Assembly: GCA_002401525.1 (NCBI GenBank)
Contig: NVTH01000229.1
Coordinates: 1-6,579 of the forward strand
Length of the DNA stretch: 6,579 bases
Direction of reading: 5' to 3'
Source: Moraxellaceae bacterium
Lineage (GTDB): Bacteria > Pseudomonadota > Gammaproteobacteria > Pseudomonadales > UBA3067
In this document: positions 1 to 5,510 of the stretch, one piece after another
How positions within the stretch are numbered: position 1 is the first letter of the stretch
How the letters are laid out: every line of letters begins with the position of its first letter
Program-made: the position numbers and the translations under genes
The notes under the pieces: generated by a model
Told to the model about the DNA's origin: nothing
Database searches by the model: none
The model's input: only the letters and a program-made list of their open reading frames with translations

Positions 1-797
1 ATCTTATGCCGATCGACGTTGGCAAGGAATTGCTCACTGTCCCACTGTTCCATAACCAGAACTCCCATGCCCATATTGAGGGGCAGGGTGCAGGTGAATG
101 CGAGGGGCGCTGCGTGGTAAAGCGGGCCGGTGATGGATGAGAAGTCTTTGCCTGGCTTGAAATCAAAGGCTTTGGCGAGATGCTCTTGTCCTGCTCTGGC
201 TGCAGCGCCGGGTTTGCGGTAAACGCCTTTTGGGAAACCGGTGGTGCCTGAGGTGTAAAGCATTTGTCCGCCGATGCAGGGGGCGTCTATGTTGGATGTT
301 TCCTGCTGGGCGATGGCGTCGTCGTATGAATTAAACCCTTCTATATTTCCGCCGACACAAAGTTTGGCTTTGATTTGTGGGAATTCTTTGGCTACTTCTT
401 GCAGCTTTTCGGCCAATGCGGCATCGCCGATGATGGCCTTGGCCTCACAGTTTTCGACAATGTAATTTATTTCTTTGGCTGTCAGGTGCCAATTGATGGG
501 GGTGATGCGGATGCCGGTGCGAACAGTGGCAAACATGGCCTCTAGGAATTCAACGCGGTTGGTGCAAATCAGCGCAGCTGAATCGCCTTCCCCTAAGTCG
601 TAGCTTCGAAGCGCTCGCGCAAGTTGATTAATTCTGGCGTTGAATTGAAGGAATGTGTATTCCTTGTCTTCAGTGATGAGTGCGATGTCATTGGGTTTTT
701 GTTGGGCGTGATAGGCAATGAGCATGCCTGTTTCGGCCGCTTGTTCAGCGGTGATGGTACCCGCTTGATCGTTGGTGGAGTTACTTAAGTCGCTCAT
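1..797 (-). CDS. AMP-forming acyl-CoA synthetase (AMP-binding family), N-terminal part, cut by window edge
   Basis: The frame is open from an ATG at 797 down to base 1, giving 265 residues that begin MSDLSNSTND. The family activates a carboxylic acid to an acyl-adenylate and then to an acyl-CoA. The diagnostic ATP/AMP-binding P-loop, YTSGTTGFPKGV, is at residues 181-192. Further support comes from an early YTFLQFNARINQLARAL stretch, the region ITPINWHLTAKEINYIVENCEAK written here in part as NWHLTAKEINYI, and a GPLYHAAPLAF segment soon after the P-loop. These are typical of fatty-acid or other acyl-CoA ligases of the FadD-like class. The C-terminal half, including the hinge and catalytic lysine, lies outside the window, so acyl-chain specificity cannot be judged. 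The start is supported by an AAGGGC Shine-Dalgarno-like sequence a few bases upstream. The family call is firm; the substrate is unknown. Confidence 0.93.
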   Translation of the reverse strand, partial: MSDLSNSTNDQAGTITAEQAAETGMLIAYHAQQKPNDIALITEDKEYTFLQFNARINQLARALRSYDLGEGDSAALICTNRVEFLEAMFATVRTGIRITPINWHLTAKEINYIVENCEAKAIIGDAALAEKLQEVAKEFPQIKAKLCVGGNIEGFNSYDDAIAQQETSNIDAPCIGGQMLYTSGTTGFPKGVYRKPGAAARAGQEHLAKAFDFKPGKDFSSITGPLYHAAPLAFTCTLPLNMGMGVLVMEQWDSEQFLANVDRHK

Positions 798-815
798 TTT
801 AAGCCCTTTTATTGT

Positions 816-835
816 AATAACGTGTTTTTGTTATT
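816..835. promoter_or_regulatory. Inverted repeat AATAAC-N8-GTTATT upstream of the acyl-CoA synthetase
   Basis: Two perfect 6-base arms (816-821 and 830-835) flank an 8-base spacer. The repeat lies 18 to 38 bases upstream of the synthetase start and overlaps the only weak promoter-like arrangement seen there. This is a reasonable position for a repressor operator or an mRNA-leader hairpin. The arms are AT-rich, so chance is possible. The regulator is unknown. Confidence 0.3.
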
Positions 836-862
836 GAGTAAATGTGGATATTTGGCCCAATT

Positions 863-872
863 AAACATGTTT
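863..872. promoter_or_regulatory. Palindrome AAACATGTTT, possible operator for the acyl-CoA synthetase
   Basis: A perfect 10-base palindrome lies about 65 bases upstream of the synthetase start. Its AAAC-N2-GTTT layout resembles the GAAAC/GTTTC-type sites bound by PsrA, a TetR-family regulator of fatty-acid degradation in several gammaproteobacteria. The link to PsrA is inference from pattern and neighbouring gene; a palindrome this short can occur by chance. Confidence 0.25.
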
Positions 873-932
873 TACCAAGCTTTGTGAATGAATAACTGGT
901 CATTATTGTAAGTTATCGTCGCAGTTTACTGG

Positions 933-1154
933 GTGAGTGAGGGTTTGGCAGGGCGGGATGAGTCTCAAATTAATGGAAAGCTAAAACTGAAGAGTGTACG
1001 TGCTATGATCGGCCGGCCAATAAAAGGCTTCTATAAGTATGACGGTTGGCTGTTTGAAGTGCCTAAAGAGAAAGTCAGAAAAGCGACTGGGCTAAAAAAC
1101 AGACAGAAAAAACTGGGCTGGAAAATAAACTGCTCAGAGCAAATATTTTTTTAA
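933..1154 (+). CDS. Doubtful small ORF, 73 residues, unknown function
   Basis: This frame opens with GTG and encodes a lysine-rich, basic protein (many Lys/Arg in residues 15-65) with a central GFYKYDGWLFEVPKEKV segment. I do not recognise it. It has no signal peptide or membrane segment, and no good Shine-Dalgarno sequence precedes the GTG. An internal ATG at 1006 would leave about 49 residues. It ends 20 bases before the yfaZ start, so if real it could be co-transcribed with yfaZ. Against it: short length, weak start, AT-rich setting. For it: the aromatic and charged composition looks more protein-like than random frames. It could also be a remnant of a longer gene. Confidence 0.28.
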   Translation: MSEGLAGRDESQINGKLKLKSVRAMIGRPIKGFYKYDGWLFEVPKEKVRKATGLKNRQKKLGWKINCSEQIFF

Positions 1155-1156
1155 TT

Positions 1157-1163
1157 GAGGGGG
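1157..1163 (+). promoter_or_regulatory. Ribosome-binding site of the YfaZ-family gene (GAGGGGG)
   Basis: A purine-rich GAGGGGG ends 11 bases before the ATG at 1175. The spacing is slightly long but this is the only good candidate. It supports the ATG at 1175 as start because the signal peptide begins directly from it. Confidence 0.55.
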
Positions 1164-1174
1164 TGACGTAGCAC

Positions 1175-1741
1175 ATGAAAACACAAGGGCGTTGGTTAGG
1201 GATGGTTTTTTCTTTGGTGTTGATTCAGGTGGCTTGGGTGGAACAAGCGGCATCGGAGTCCTTGTCTTTTAATTTACGAAATGACGCGGCTCGATTGGAA
1301 TTTATGGCGCCTTTGGGGAGTGGGGATTTAGCCTACACCGCGAGCCTGCTGCATCATGAAGACGATGGGGATTATGCGACGTTGGGTTTGGAATTAGTGC
1401 AAAAAATGGATAAGCACAGTTATGTGGGGCTGGGATTGGCGTTGATGGCCTTTGATGTGGAAGAAGGCGACGGCGCCGGATTGGGAGTGGGTGGGTTTGT
1501 GCGTTATGCGTTTCCCACTATGCCTGCGCTTGCTTTTGGCGGGCAGCTTTATTATTCCCCGGATGTCATCGCCTTTGATGACGTGGATCGTATCTGGGAA
1601 GCGGCGCTGCGATTAGAGCTTCGTGTCATGGATCAGGCAGATGTTTATGTGGGCTATCGCCGCGTTAATGTAGATTTTGAACCTCAAGGTGAAGCCAATA
1701 TCGACGAAGGTGGGCATTTAGGGTTTAGATTTTATTTTTAG
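1175..1741 (+). CDS. YfaZ-family outer-membrane beta-barrel protein
   Basis: The 188-residue product has an N-terminal signal peptide: basic MKTQGR, a hydrophobic core at about residues 8-22, and a likely cleavage near residues 25-28 (QAAS). The mature part alternates short amphipathic beta strands with acidic turns and ends in GFRFYF. That terminal aromatic residue is the usual signal for the outer-membrane barrel assembly machinery. The length of about 160 mature residues fits an eight-stranded barrel. Segments such as SLSFNLRNDAARLEF, LLHHEDDGDYATLGL, GGFVRYAFP, GGQLYYSPDVIAF and VYVGYRRVNVDF match my memory of the YfaZ family (about 180 residues in E. coli). The role of that family is unknown; no enzyme motif is visible. 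The gene is convergent with the GGDEF/EAL gene, with 54 bases between them. Confidence 0.82.
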   Translation: MKTQGRWLGMVFSLVLIQVAWVEQAASESLSFNLRNDAARLEFMAPLGSGDLAYTASLLHHEDDGDYATLGLELVQKMDKHSYVGLGLALMAFDVEEGDGAGLGVGGFVRYAFPTMPALAFGGQLYYSPDVIAFDDVDRIWEAALRLELRVMDQADVYVGYRRVNVDFEPQGEANIDEGGHLGFRFYF

Positions 1742-1745
1742 AGAG

Positions 1746-1774
1746 GTTCTTTAATAGGAAGTGTTCTTTAATAG
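1746..1774. repeat. Two copies of a 12-base direct repeat, GTTCTTTAATAG
   Basis: Exact copies occupy 1746-1757 and 1763-1774, separated by five bases, in the short gap between the convergent yfaZ and GGDEF/EAL genes. This looks like a small local duplication. No strong hairpin terminator is present in this gap for either gene. Confidence 0.7.
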
Positions 1775-1795
1775 TAAAAGGCCAGCTTATGGGGA

Positions 1796-3856
1796 TTACT
1801 TTTTCGGGACGTGATTACGGGTTGCTTTATCGCGGTGAAGTTTTTTGTTCTCGTTTAAGAAGCTGATGAGTTGGTCTTGATTGAGTGGTTTGCTGTATAA
1901 AAATCCCTGCACATGGAAACAATCTAGAGAGTTTAGAAAGCTGACTTGGTTTTCGGTTTCCACCCCCTCCGCAATAATATTAAGATGCAAGCTTTTTGCC
2001 AGCGCGGCGATGGCAGTGACAATGGCTGCGTCGTCGCTGCTGTTGGCAACATCATCAATAAATGATTTATCTATCTTTAACGTGTCGATGGGGAATCGCT
2101 TCAAATAACTGAGCGAAGAATACCCCGTGCCGAAGTCGTCGACGGATATTTTGATGCCGTAGTCGTGAAGATTATTTAAAGATTTTATGGTTTCTTCTAC
2201 GTCATCCATGATGACCCGCTCGGTTAATTCTATTTCGAGTAGGTCCGGTTGAATGCCTGCTTCTTGAATGATCTCCAATACATGGGTTAGGAAGTTTTCC
2301 TGTGCGAACTGCTGGGCGGCAATGTTGACCGCTATCGGGATATCGGTAAACCCTTGGTCTTGCAAGCGCCTAATTTGCGCGCAGGCCTCACGGATGACCC
2401 AGTCACCGATAGGAATTACCAGTCCTAATTCTTCTGCCATGGGAATAAAGTGGTTGGGTGGGATGGTGTCATTATTTTCATCTACCCAGCGAATTAGGGC
2501 TTCAAGCCCTATTATTTCCAGCGTTTTAGTATTGATTTGAGGTTGGTAGTGTAATTTAAATTGATCTTTCTCTAATGCTTTGTAGAGCTTTGCTGATAAG
2601 TCCAAATGATGAAGCGTTTCTTTCTTCATGGACGGGGTGTAGAAAATGTATTGGTTACGGCCTTTGGACTTCGCTTGATAAAGTGCAACGTCGGCACACT
2701 GAATCAGTTGTTCAGAATTTTTACCGTTATCTGGAGAGATACTAATACCCGCACTAAAGTTTTGGATGATTTGATGAGAACCAAATGCAAAGGGCAAGGA
2801 CAGATCGTTTTGAATTCTATTTAAAACACTTTTGACGTCGTTGATCGATGTGACGTCACCGAGCAAGATGCAAAATTCGTCACCGCCAAAATGACTAATT
2901 CGATTTGCGTCGCCGTCATTGCGAAACTCGCCGTTGGAACTGTCATTGGAACTGTCATTGGAACTGTCATTGGAACTGTCGTTGGATTTGTCTTTGGGAA
3001 TATTGTGACTGAGTTGAGCAATGGAATCATAGGCGCGCATATTTTTGGAGAGGCGAGCACTCACTTGGCGCAATAATTCGTCCCCTGCGGAATGTCCAAA
3101 GCTTTCGTTGACTCGTTTGAACATGTCCAAATCGATTAAAATCACGGCCACTAAATGGCCCGTATGTTGGCTGCGGTTAATGGCGTTACTGACTGCCTCT
3201 TTAAGACTTGCTCGATTGGGAAGGCGGGTTAATTGGTTATGATTGTGTTGATACTCTAACTTTTTGGTTTGCGAGACCACTGCTTTGACTAGTTTTTGAT
3301 TTTGATCTCGGATGACGTTTTGTAGTTCAGTGCTTTCTATTGCGTAAGCACAATTTTGAATAATGGCGGTGAGGCCTCGTTTATGGCGGCTCTCAAATTG
3401 TGTCATTTCTTTAAGATAACCAATGAACATGCCTCTGATTCGAGACGGCGTGGCAATGGGTGTCAGTACAATTGTCTTATCTCGCAATACAGTGATGGTG
3501 GGTTCGGTGAGGTTAAGCGCCCATGCAAAATCGCCATTATCAATTAATTGTTCAAGGTCTTCGCTAATTTGATCCTTTTGAGCTTGAGTGTCGGTGTAGA
3601 TTAGATGGAAGCTGGCTTTTTTTTCATCGACCCCGCAAAACCCTATTTGGTCAAATTCGCAAATTAGCTTTGTATAGGGTGCCGTTTGTTCAAATATTTC
3701 AAACGGTGTTTTTTCGGTATCTCCTTGAAGATAAAGCTGACTAATTGAACTAAAAATATCTAAAGCCATTAAATGCCAGCGATTAAGGTCTTCTAAGAAA
3801 GTAATTCTTTCTTTAAAGCGATCCTCAGGCATTATTTCTGGTTTAGGTTCGGGCAT
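1796..3856 (-). CDS. GGDEF/EAL bifunctional cyclic-di-GMP enzyme with N-terminal GAF-like sensor
   Basis: The 686-residue protein probably makes and/or breaks c-di-GMP in the cytoplasm; no membrane segment is seen. Residues 1-45 are helical, about 50-175 look like a GAF-type sensor, and about 176-205 form a helical linker. The GGDEF domain spans about 206-408. It keeps D242, N250 and D259 in DLDMFKRVNESFGHSAGDELL (split here as IDLDMFKRVN and ESFGHSAGDELL) and FGGDEF at 323-328. The EAL domain spans about 418-668. It keeps EAL at 452-454, N511, ELTE at 543-546, DDFGTGYSSL at 573-582, K594, E630-E633 and QGF at 650-652. Both catalytic centres therefore look intact. An RxxD motif, RAYD at 274-277, lies 46 residues before the GGDEF motif instead of the usual five because of an insert that includes a DSSN tandem repeat (289-308). 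The start is 5 bases after the HDOD stop, with AAAGGG inside the end of that gene, so translation is probably coupled. Confidence 0.95.
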   Translation of the reverse strand: MPEPKPEIMPEDRFKERITFLEDLNRWHLMALDIFSSISQLYLQGDTEKTPFEIFEQTAPYTKLICEFDQIGFCGVDEKKASFHLIYTDTQAQKDQISEDLEQLIDNGDFAWALNLTEPTITVLRDKTIVLTPIATPSRIRGMFIGYLKEMTQFESRHKRGLTAIIQNCAYAIESTELQNVIRDQNQKLVKAVVSQTKKLEYQHNHNQLTRLPNRASLKEAVSNAINRSQHTGHLVAVILIDLDMFKRVNESFGHSAGDELLRQVSARLSKNMRAYDSIAQLSHNIPKDKSNDSSNDSSNDSSNDSSNGEFRNDGDANRISHFGGDEFCILLGDVTSINDVKSVLNRIQNDLSLPFAFGSHQIIQNFSAGISISPDNGKNSEQLIQCADVALYQAKSKGRNQYIFYTPSMKKETLHHLDLSAKLYKALEKDQFKLHYQPQINTKTLEIIGLEALIRWVDENNDTIPPNHFIPMAEELGLVIPIGDWVIREACAQIRRLQDQGFTDIPIAVNIAAQQFAQENFLTHVLEIIQEAGIQPDLLEIELTERVIMDDVEETIKSLNNLHDYGIKISVDDFGTGYSSLSYLKRFPIDTLKIDKSFIDDVANSSDDAAIVTAIAALAKSLHLNIIAEGVETENQVSFLNSLDCFHVQGFLYSKPLNQDQLISFLNENKKLHRDKATRNHVPKK
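2934..2993 (-). repeat. 12-base tandem repeat encoding DSSN units inside the GGDEF domain
   Basis: Four consecutive 12-base units (2934-2981) are identical except for the last base of the fourth; plus-strand unit TTGGAACTGTCA. A diverged fifth unit follows (2982-2993). On the coding strand they give four DSSN units (residues 293-308) preceded by DKSN (289-292). The near identity of codons, not just amino acids, points to recent replication slippage. The unit is a multiple of three, so copy-number change keeps the frame. Confidence 0.95.
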
Positions 3857-3861
3857 AGAGA

Positions 3862-4713
3862 TTAGTGCCCTTTAAGAAATAGGTTGACGGTGGATTGGTA
3901 CTGTTCATCGATATGTTTGATGATCGTATCGAGAGCGCTGGTGGGGATGTGAAGTGCTTCCCAGGCCGCCTCATCTAATGGCGGTACGTATTTTTCGCCA
4001 CTGGTACCGTAGTTTAATCCATGAGCAATCCAGTCCGCCACGTGCACCAGACTGGCTGCGGCGTTTTCGTTAGGGGCTTCTTGGGGAGCGTGATGATAAT
4101 GAACCGCCTCTTGTTGAATTTCCGGTAAGTTCCACATTTTCAATAATTGAGCGCTAATGTCAGCGTGATCAAACCCTAACATTTCTTGTTCTAAGGGTTG
4201 TAGTAAACAATCTTGTTGGTCAGCCTTAATCAAAACAGCGGTTTCTTCATCGGGGATTTTGGAAAGCAATAGGATGCGCCCCATGTCGTGAAAAAGTCCC
4301 ATCAAATAATAACGTTCAACATTGGGTTCCCGTTGGTAAGTTGCGATGACTCTGGCAGCAATGCCACAGGCGATGCTGTGACGCCAAAAATCCTCCATGT
4401 TGAGCCGGTCTTGATCAATGCCATCAAATTTATCGATGACGATCGTGGCCAGTACTAAATCCCTAAGCTGTTTAGTGCCAATGACGGACACTGCTGTATA
4501 GATGGAATCCACTGGGTTACGAGTTTTGAACAGCGCGCTATTGGCTAGTCGTAACATTCGAGCGGCTAGTGCAGGGTCAGAGGATATCAATGCGCCGATA
4601 TGCTCGAAGGAGGTGTCGGGCGCGTCAATGGCTTCTTCTAGTCGGGAGTATATGTCGGGCAATGAAGCGATTGAAATGTCACCCTTTAGAAGTTCGTTAG
4701 CGTCCATGTGCAT
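3862..4713 (-). CDS. HDOD-domain signalling protein
   Basis: The 283-residue protein is a single HDOD domain (about residues 12-210) with a helical C-terminal tail and no membrane segment. Typical features are the entry LLKGDISIASLPDIYSRL, the segment ISSDPALAARMLRLANSA, then AVSVIGTKQLRDLVLAT, and the HD signature GLFHDMGRILLL with H142-D143. Histidines and acidic residues that resemble HD-superfamily metal ligands remain: H112 in FWRHS, H142-D143, H183 in FDHADIS, H224 and D227 in VHVADW. HDOD proteins are generally regarded as signalling scaffolds rather than proven hydrolases. The gene overlaps the end of the upstream small gene by 17 bases and is followed after 5 bases by the GGDEF/EAL gene. 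This context suggests that it relays a signal to c-di-GMP turnover; that role is inferred. ATG codons at 4713 and 4707 are both possible starts. Confidence 0.92.
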   Translation of the reverse strand: MHMDANELLKGDISIASLPDIYSRLEEAIDAPDTSFEHIGALISSDPALAARMLRLANSALFKTRNPVDSIYTAVSVIGTKQLRDLVLATIVIDKFDGIDQDRLNMEDFWRHSIACGIAARVIATYQREPNVERYYLMGLFHDMGRILLLSKIPDEETAVLIKADQQDCLLQPLEQEMLGFDHADISAQLLKMWNLPEIQQEAVHYHHAPQEAPNENAAASLVHVADWIAHGLNYGTSGEKYVPPLDEAAWEALHIPTSALDTIIKHIDEQYQSTVNLFLKGH

Positions 4714-5044
4714 TTTGCTCCGCCATTTCCTTTGCTTCTCGAAGAATTAACAGCCTTTCGAACTCAGCGATGGGGGGATGTTCATGTTTGTTAAACCGAA
4801 ATCGATCTTCGATGTGCTGTTTTGCGGCGATTAAATGTTCCTCTGATACTTCAACATTTGGGAGCGGTTGGCTAGTGTCGTTCCCACTAATGGTGATTTC
4901 TGAAATCCCCCAAGTTTTCAGTATTCTGATTTGAGAGTCGTTGAGCACGGTGCCGCTTGAAATTAATAGGCGACCACTGCGATCACAGATATCAGTGCCG
5001 GCCATCATTCCACTGCTTACTTCGTGAACTCGAATATTTTGCAT
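4697..5044 (-). CDS. Small HDOD-associated protein, 115 residues
   Basis: No enzyme motif, signal peptide or membrane segment is seen. Residues 1-52 (MQNIRVHEVSSGMMAG, then DRSGRLLISSGTVLND and QIRILKTWGISEITI) resemble a small beta-rich module that, from memory, occurs at the N-terminus of HD-type signalling proteins and in short genes next to HDOD genes. A second conserved-looking piece, RFRFNKHEHPPIAEFERL, is at residues 81-98. I chose the ATG at 5044 because the module usually begins there. The frame can be extended to a TTG at 5113, but that start lacks a Shine-Dalgarno sequence. The ATG has only a weak AGAG eight bases upstream. The stop overlaps the HDOD start, so the two products are probably made together and may interact. 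No biochemical function is assigned. Confidence 0.8.
   Translation of the reverse strand: MQNIRVHEVSSGMMAGTDICDRSGRLLISSGTVLNDSQIRILKTWGISEITISGNDTSQPLPNVEVSEEHLIAAKQHIEDRFRFNKHEHPPIAEFERLLILREAKEMAEQNAHGR
4718..4721 (-). promoter_or_regulatory. Ribosome-binding site of the HDOD gene (GGAG), with two candidate starts
   Basis: GGAG, within GGCGGAG on the minus strand, lies inside the 3' end of the upstream small gene. It is 4 bases from the ATG at 4713 and 10 bases from the ATG at 4707. One spacing is short and the other long, so the site does not settle the start. The two products differ only by an initial Met-His. Confidence 0.55.
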
Positions 5045-5239
5045 TGCTCTAACTCTGAAATTATTGCATTCCCTCTCTATTAAATTTAGCTTGGTTTGTA
5101 GCGTTCGGCACAAAAGAATCGCTAGTTCAATTCGATGAGCAGCGTAGAAATTGGCTGTGAGAGCTAAGTAATTAAAATATAAAGCTGAAATGTTAGCGCG
5201 AAGAAATGAAATATAAGCTGGGCGAAACGTCTGATTATG

Positions 5240-5252
5240 ACGTTATGAACGT
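5240..5252. promoter_or_regulatory. Inverted repeat ACGTT-ATG-AACGT upstream of the signalling operon
   Basis: Two perfect 5-base arms surround a 3-base centre, about 196 bases upstream of the first operon gene. A further AACGT copy is at 5226-5230, so three copies of this pentamer fall within 27 bases. It could be an operator, but the regulator is unknown and the arms are short. Confidence 0.25.
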
Positions 5253-5295
5253 AAACCCCAGTAACATAAAAGTAAATTGAATATAGCCTATTGCT

Positions 5296-5331
5296 TTGAA
5301 GGTCTAGTGTATTGAAGGTCTAGCGCATTGA
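5296..5331. repeat. 16-base tandem repeat, two copies plus a 4-base partial
   Basis: The unit TTGAAGGTCTAGTGTA (5296-5311) is followed directly by TTGAAGGTCTAGCGCA (5312-5327), differing at two positions, and then by TTGA. It lies between the dapE terminator and the operon leader. It could be a slippage product or a tandem protein-binding site. Confidence 0.75.
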
Positions 5332-5384
5332 CGGGGATGCCAAGCCAAGGGTGGCCGAGCTGAGTGCAATCGTGGCGCACGCCT

Positions 5385-5416
5385 AAAAAGCCTCGGCAAC
5401 GTGAACGCAGAGGCTT
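5385..5416 (-). terminator. dapE: Likely intrinsic terminator of dapE
   Basis: Read on the minus strand, AAGCCTC (5416-5410) pairs perfectly with GAGGCTT (5394-5388) across a 15-base loop. The second arm runs into a short T tract (GAGGCTTTTT). The hairpin lies about 95 bases past the dapE stop. It would separate dapE from the signalling operon, which is read in the same direction. The loop is rather long and the T run short, so efficiency is uncertain. Confidence 0.6.
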
Positions 5417-5510
5417 AAGTGATAGGCTTTAATGCAGTGTTATGTTGATGCTTAGGTTTTAGTAAGTTGAATTTTCTCACTATTTCTATGAGAGATTAGT
5501 TGGCTGTGGC

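Larger units (their letters stand above)
798..1174. other. Gap between the divergent synthetase and yfaZ genes
   Basis: This AT-rich stretch of 377 bases separates two divergently oriented genes and should hold promoters for both. I see no strong sigma-70 pair. The best minus-strand candidate for the synthetase is a TTTACT / 17 bases / TATTAC arrangement just upstream of its ribosome-binding site, with four of six matches in each box. Two small inverted repeats near the synthetase start and one doubtful small ORF are listed separately. For yfaZ I see a ribosome-binding site but no convincing promoter. Confidence 0.5.
5045..5510. other. Gap between dapE and the signalling operon
   Basis: This stretch of 466 bases holds no convincing gene in either direction. 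The part next to dapE contains a likely terminator for that gene. The central part has a 16-base tandem repeat. The AT-rich part nearer the operon (about 5130-5290) has an ACGTT-ATG-AACGT inverted repeat and several AT-rich hexamers that could serve as -10 boxes, such as TATATT on the minus strand near 5210, but none has a good -35 partner. The operon promoter is expected here but I cannot place it. Confidence 0.6.

Noticed and set aside
274..465. Plus-strand open frame inside the acyl-CoA synthetase
   Set aside because: It is antisense to a clear AMP-binding gene carrying an intact P-loop motif and has no support of its own.
893..909. AACTGGTC followed by ATTATTGTA, resembling a FadR operator ahead of the acyl-CoA synthetase
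   Set aside because: Only the left half matches the FadR consensus; the right half matches at about two of eight positions, so chance is more likely.
1773..1805. AGTAA / TTACT stem followed by a T run, as a yfaZ terminator
   Set aside because: The stem has only five mostly A-T pairs and an 18-19-base loop, which is too weak to support a terminator call.
2891..3076. Plus-strand frame with a repeated VIGT pattern resembling a hydrophobic repeat protein
   Set aside because: It is the antisense reading of the DSSN tandem repeat within a well-supported GGDEF/EAL gene.
5045..5113. N-terminal extension of the small HDOD-associated gene to a TTG at 5113
   Set aside because: The TTG has no Shine-Dalgarno sequence, and the added 23 residues lie outside the part that resembles the family.
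5347..5383. GGGTGGCCGAGCTGAG, resembling the D-arm region of a serine or leucine tRNA
   Set aside because: No acceptor stem, anticodon arm or T-arm can be found around it.
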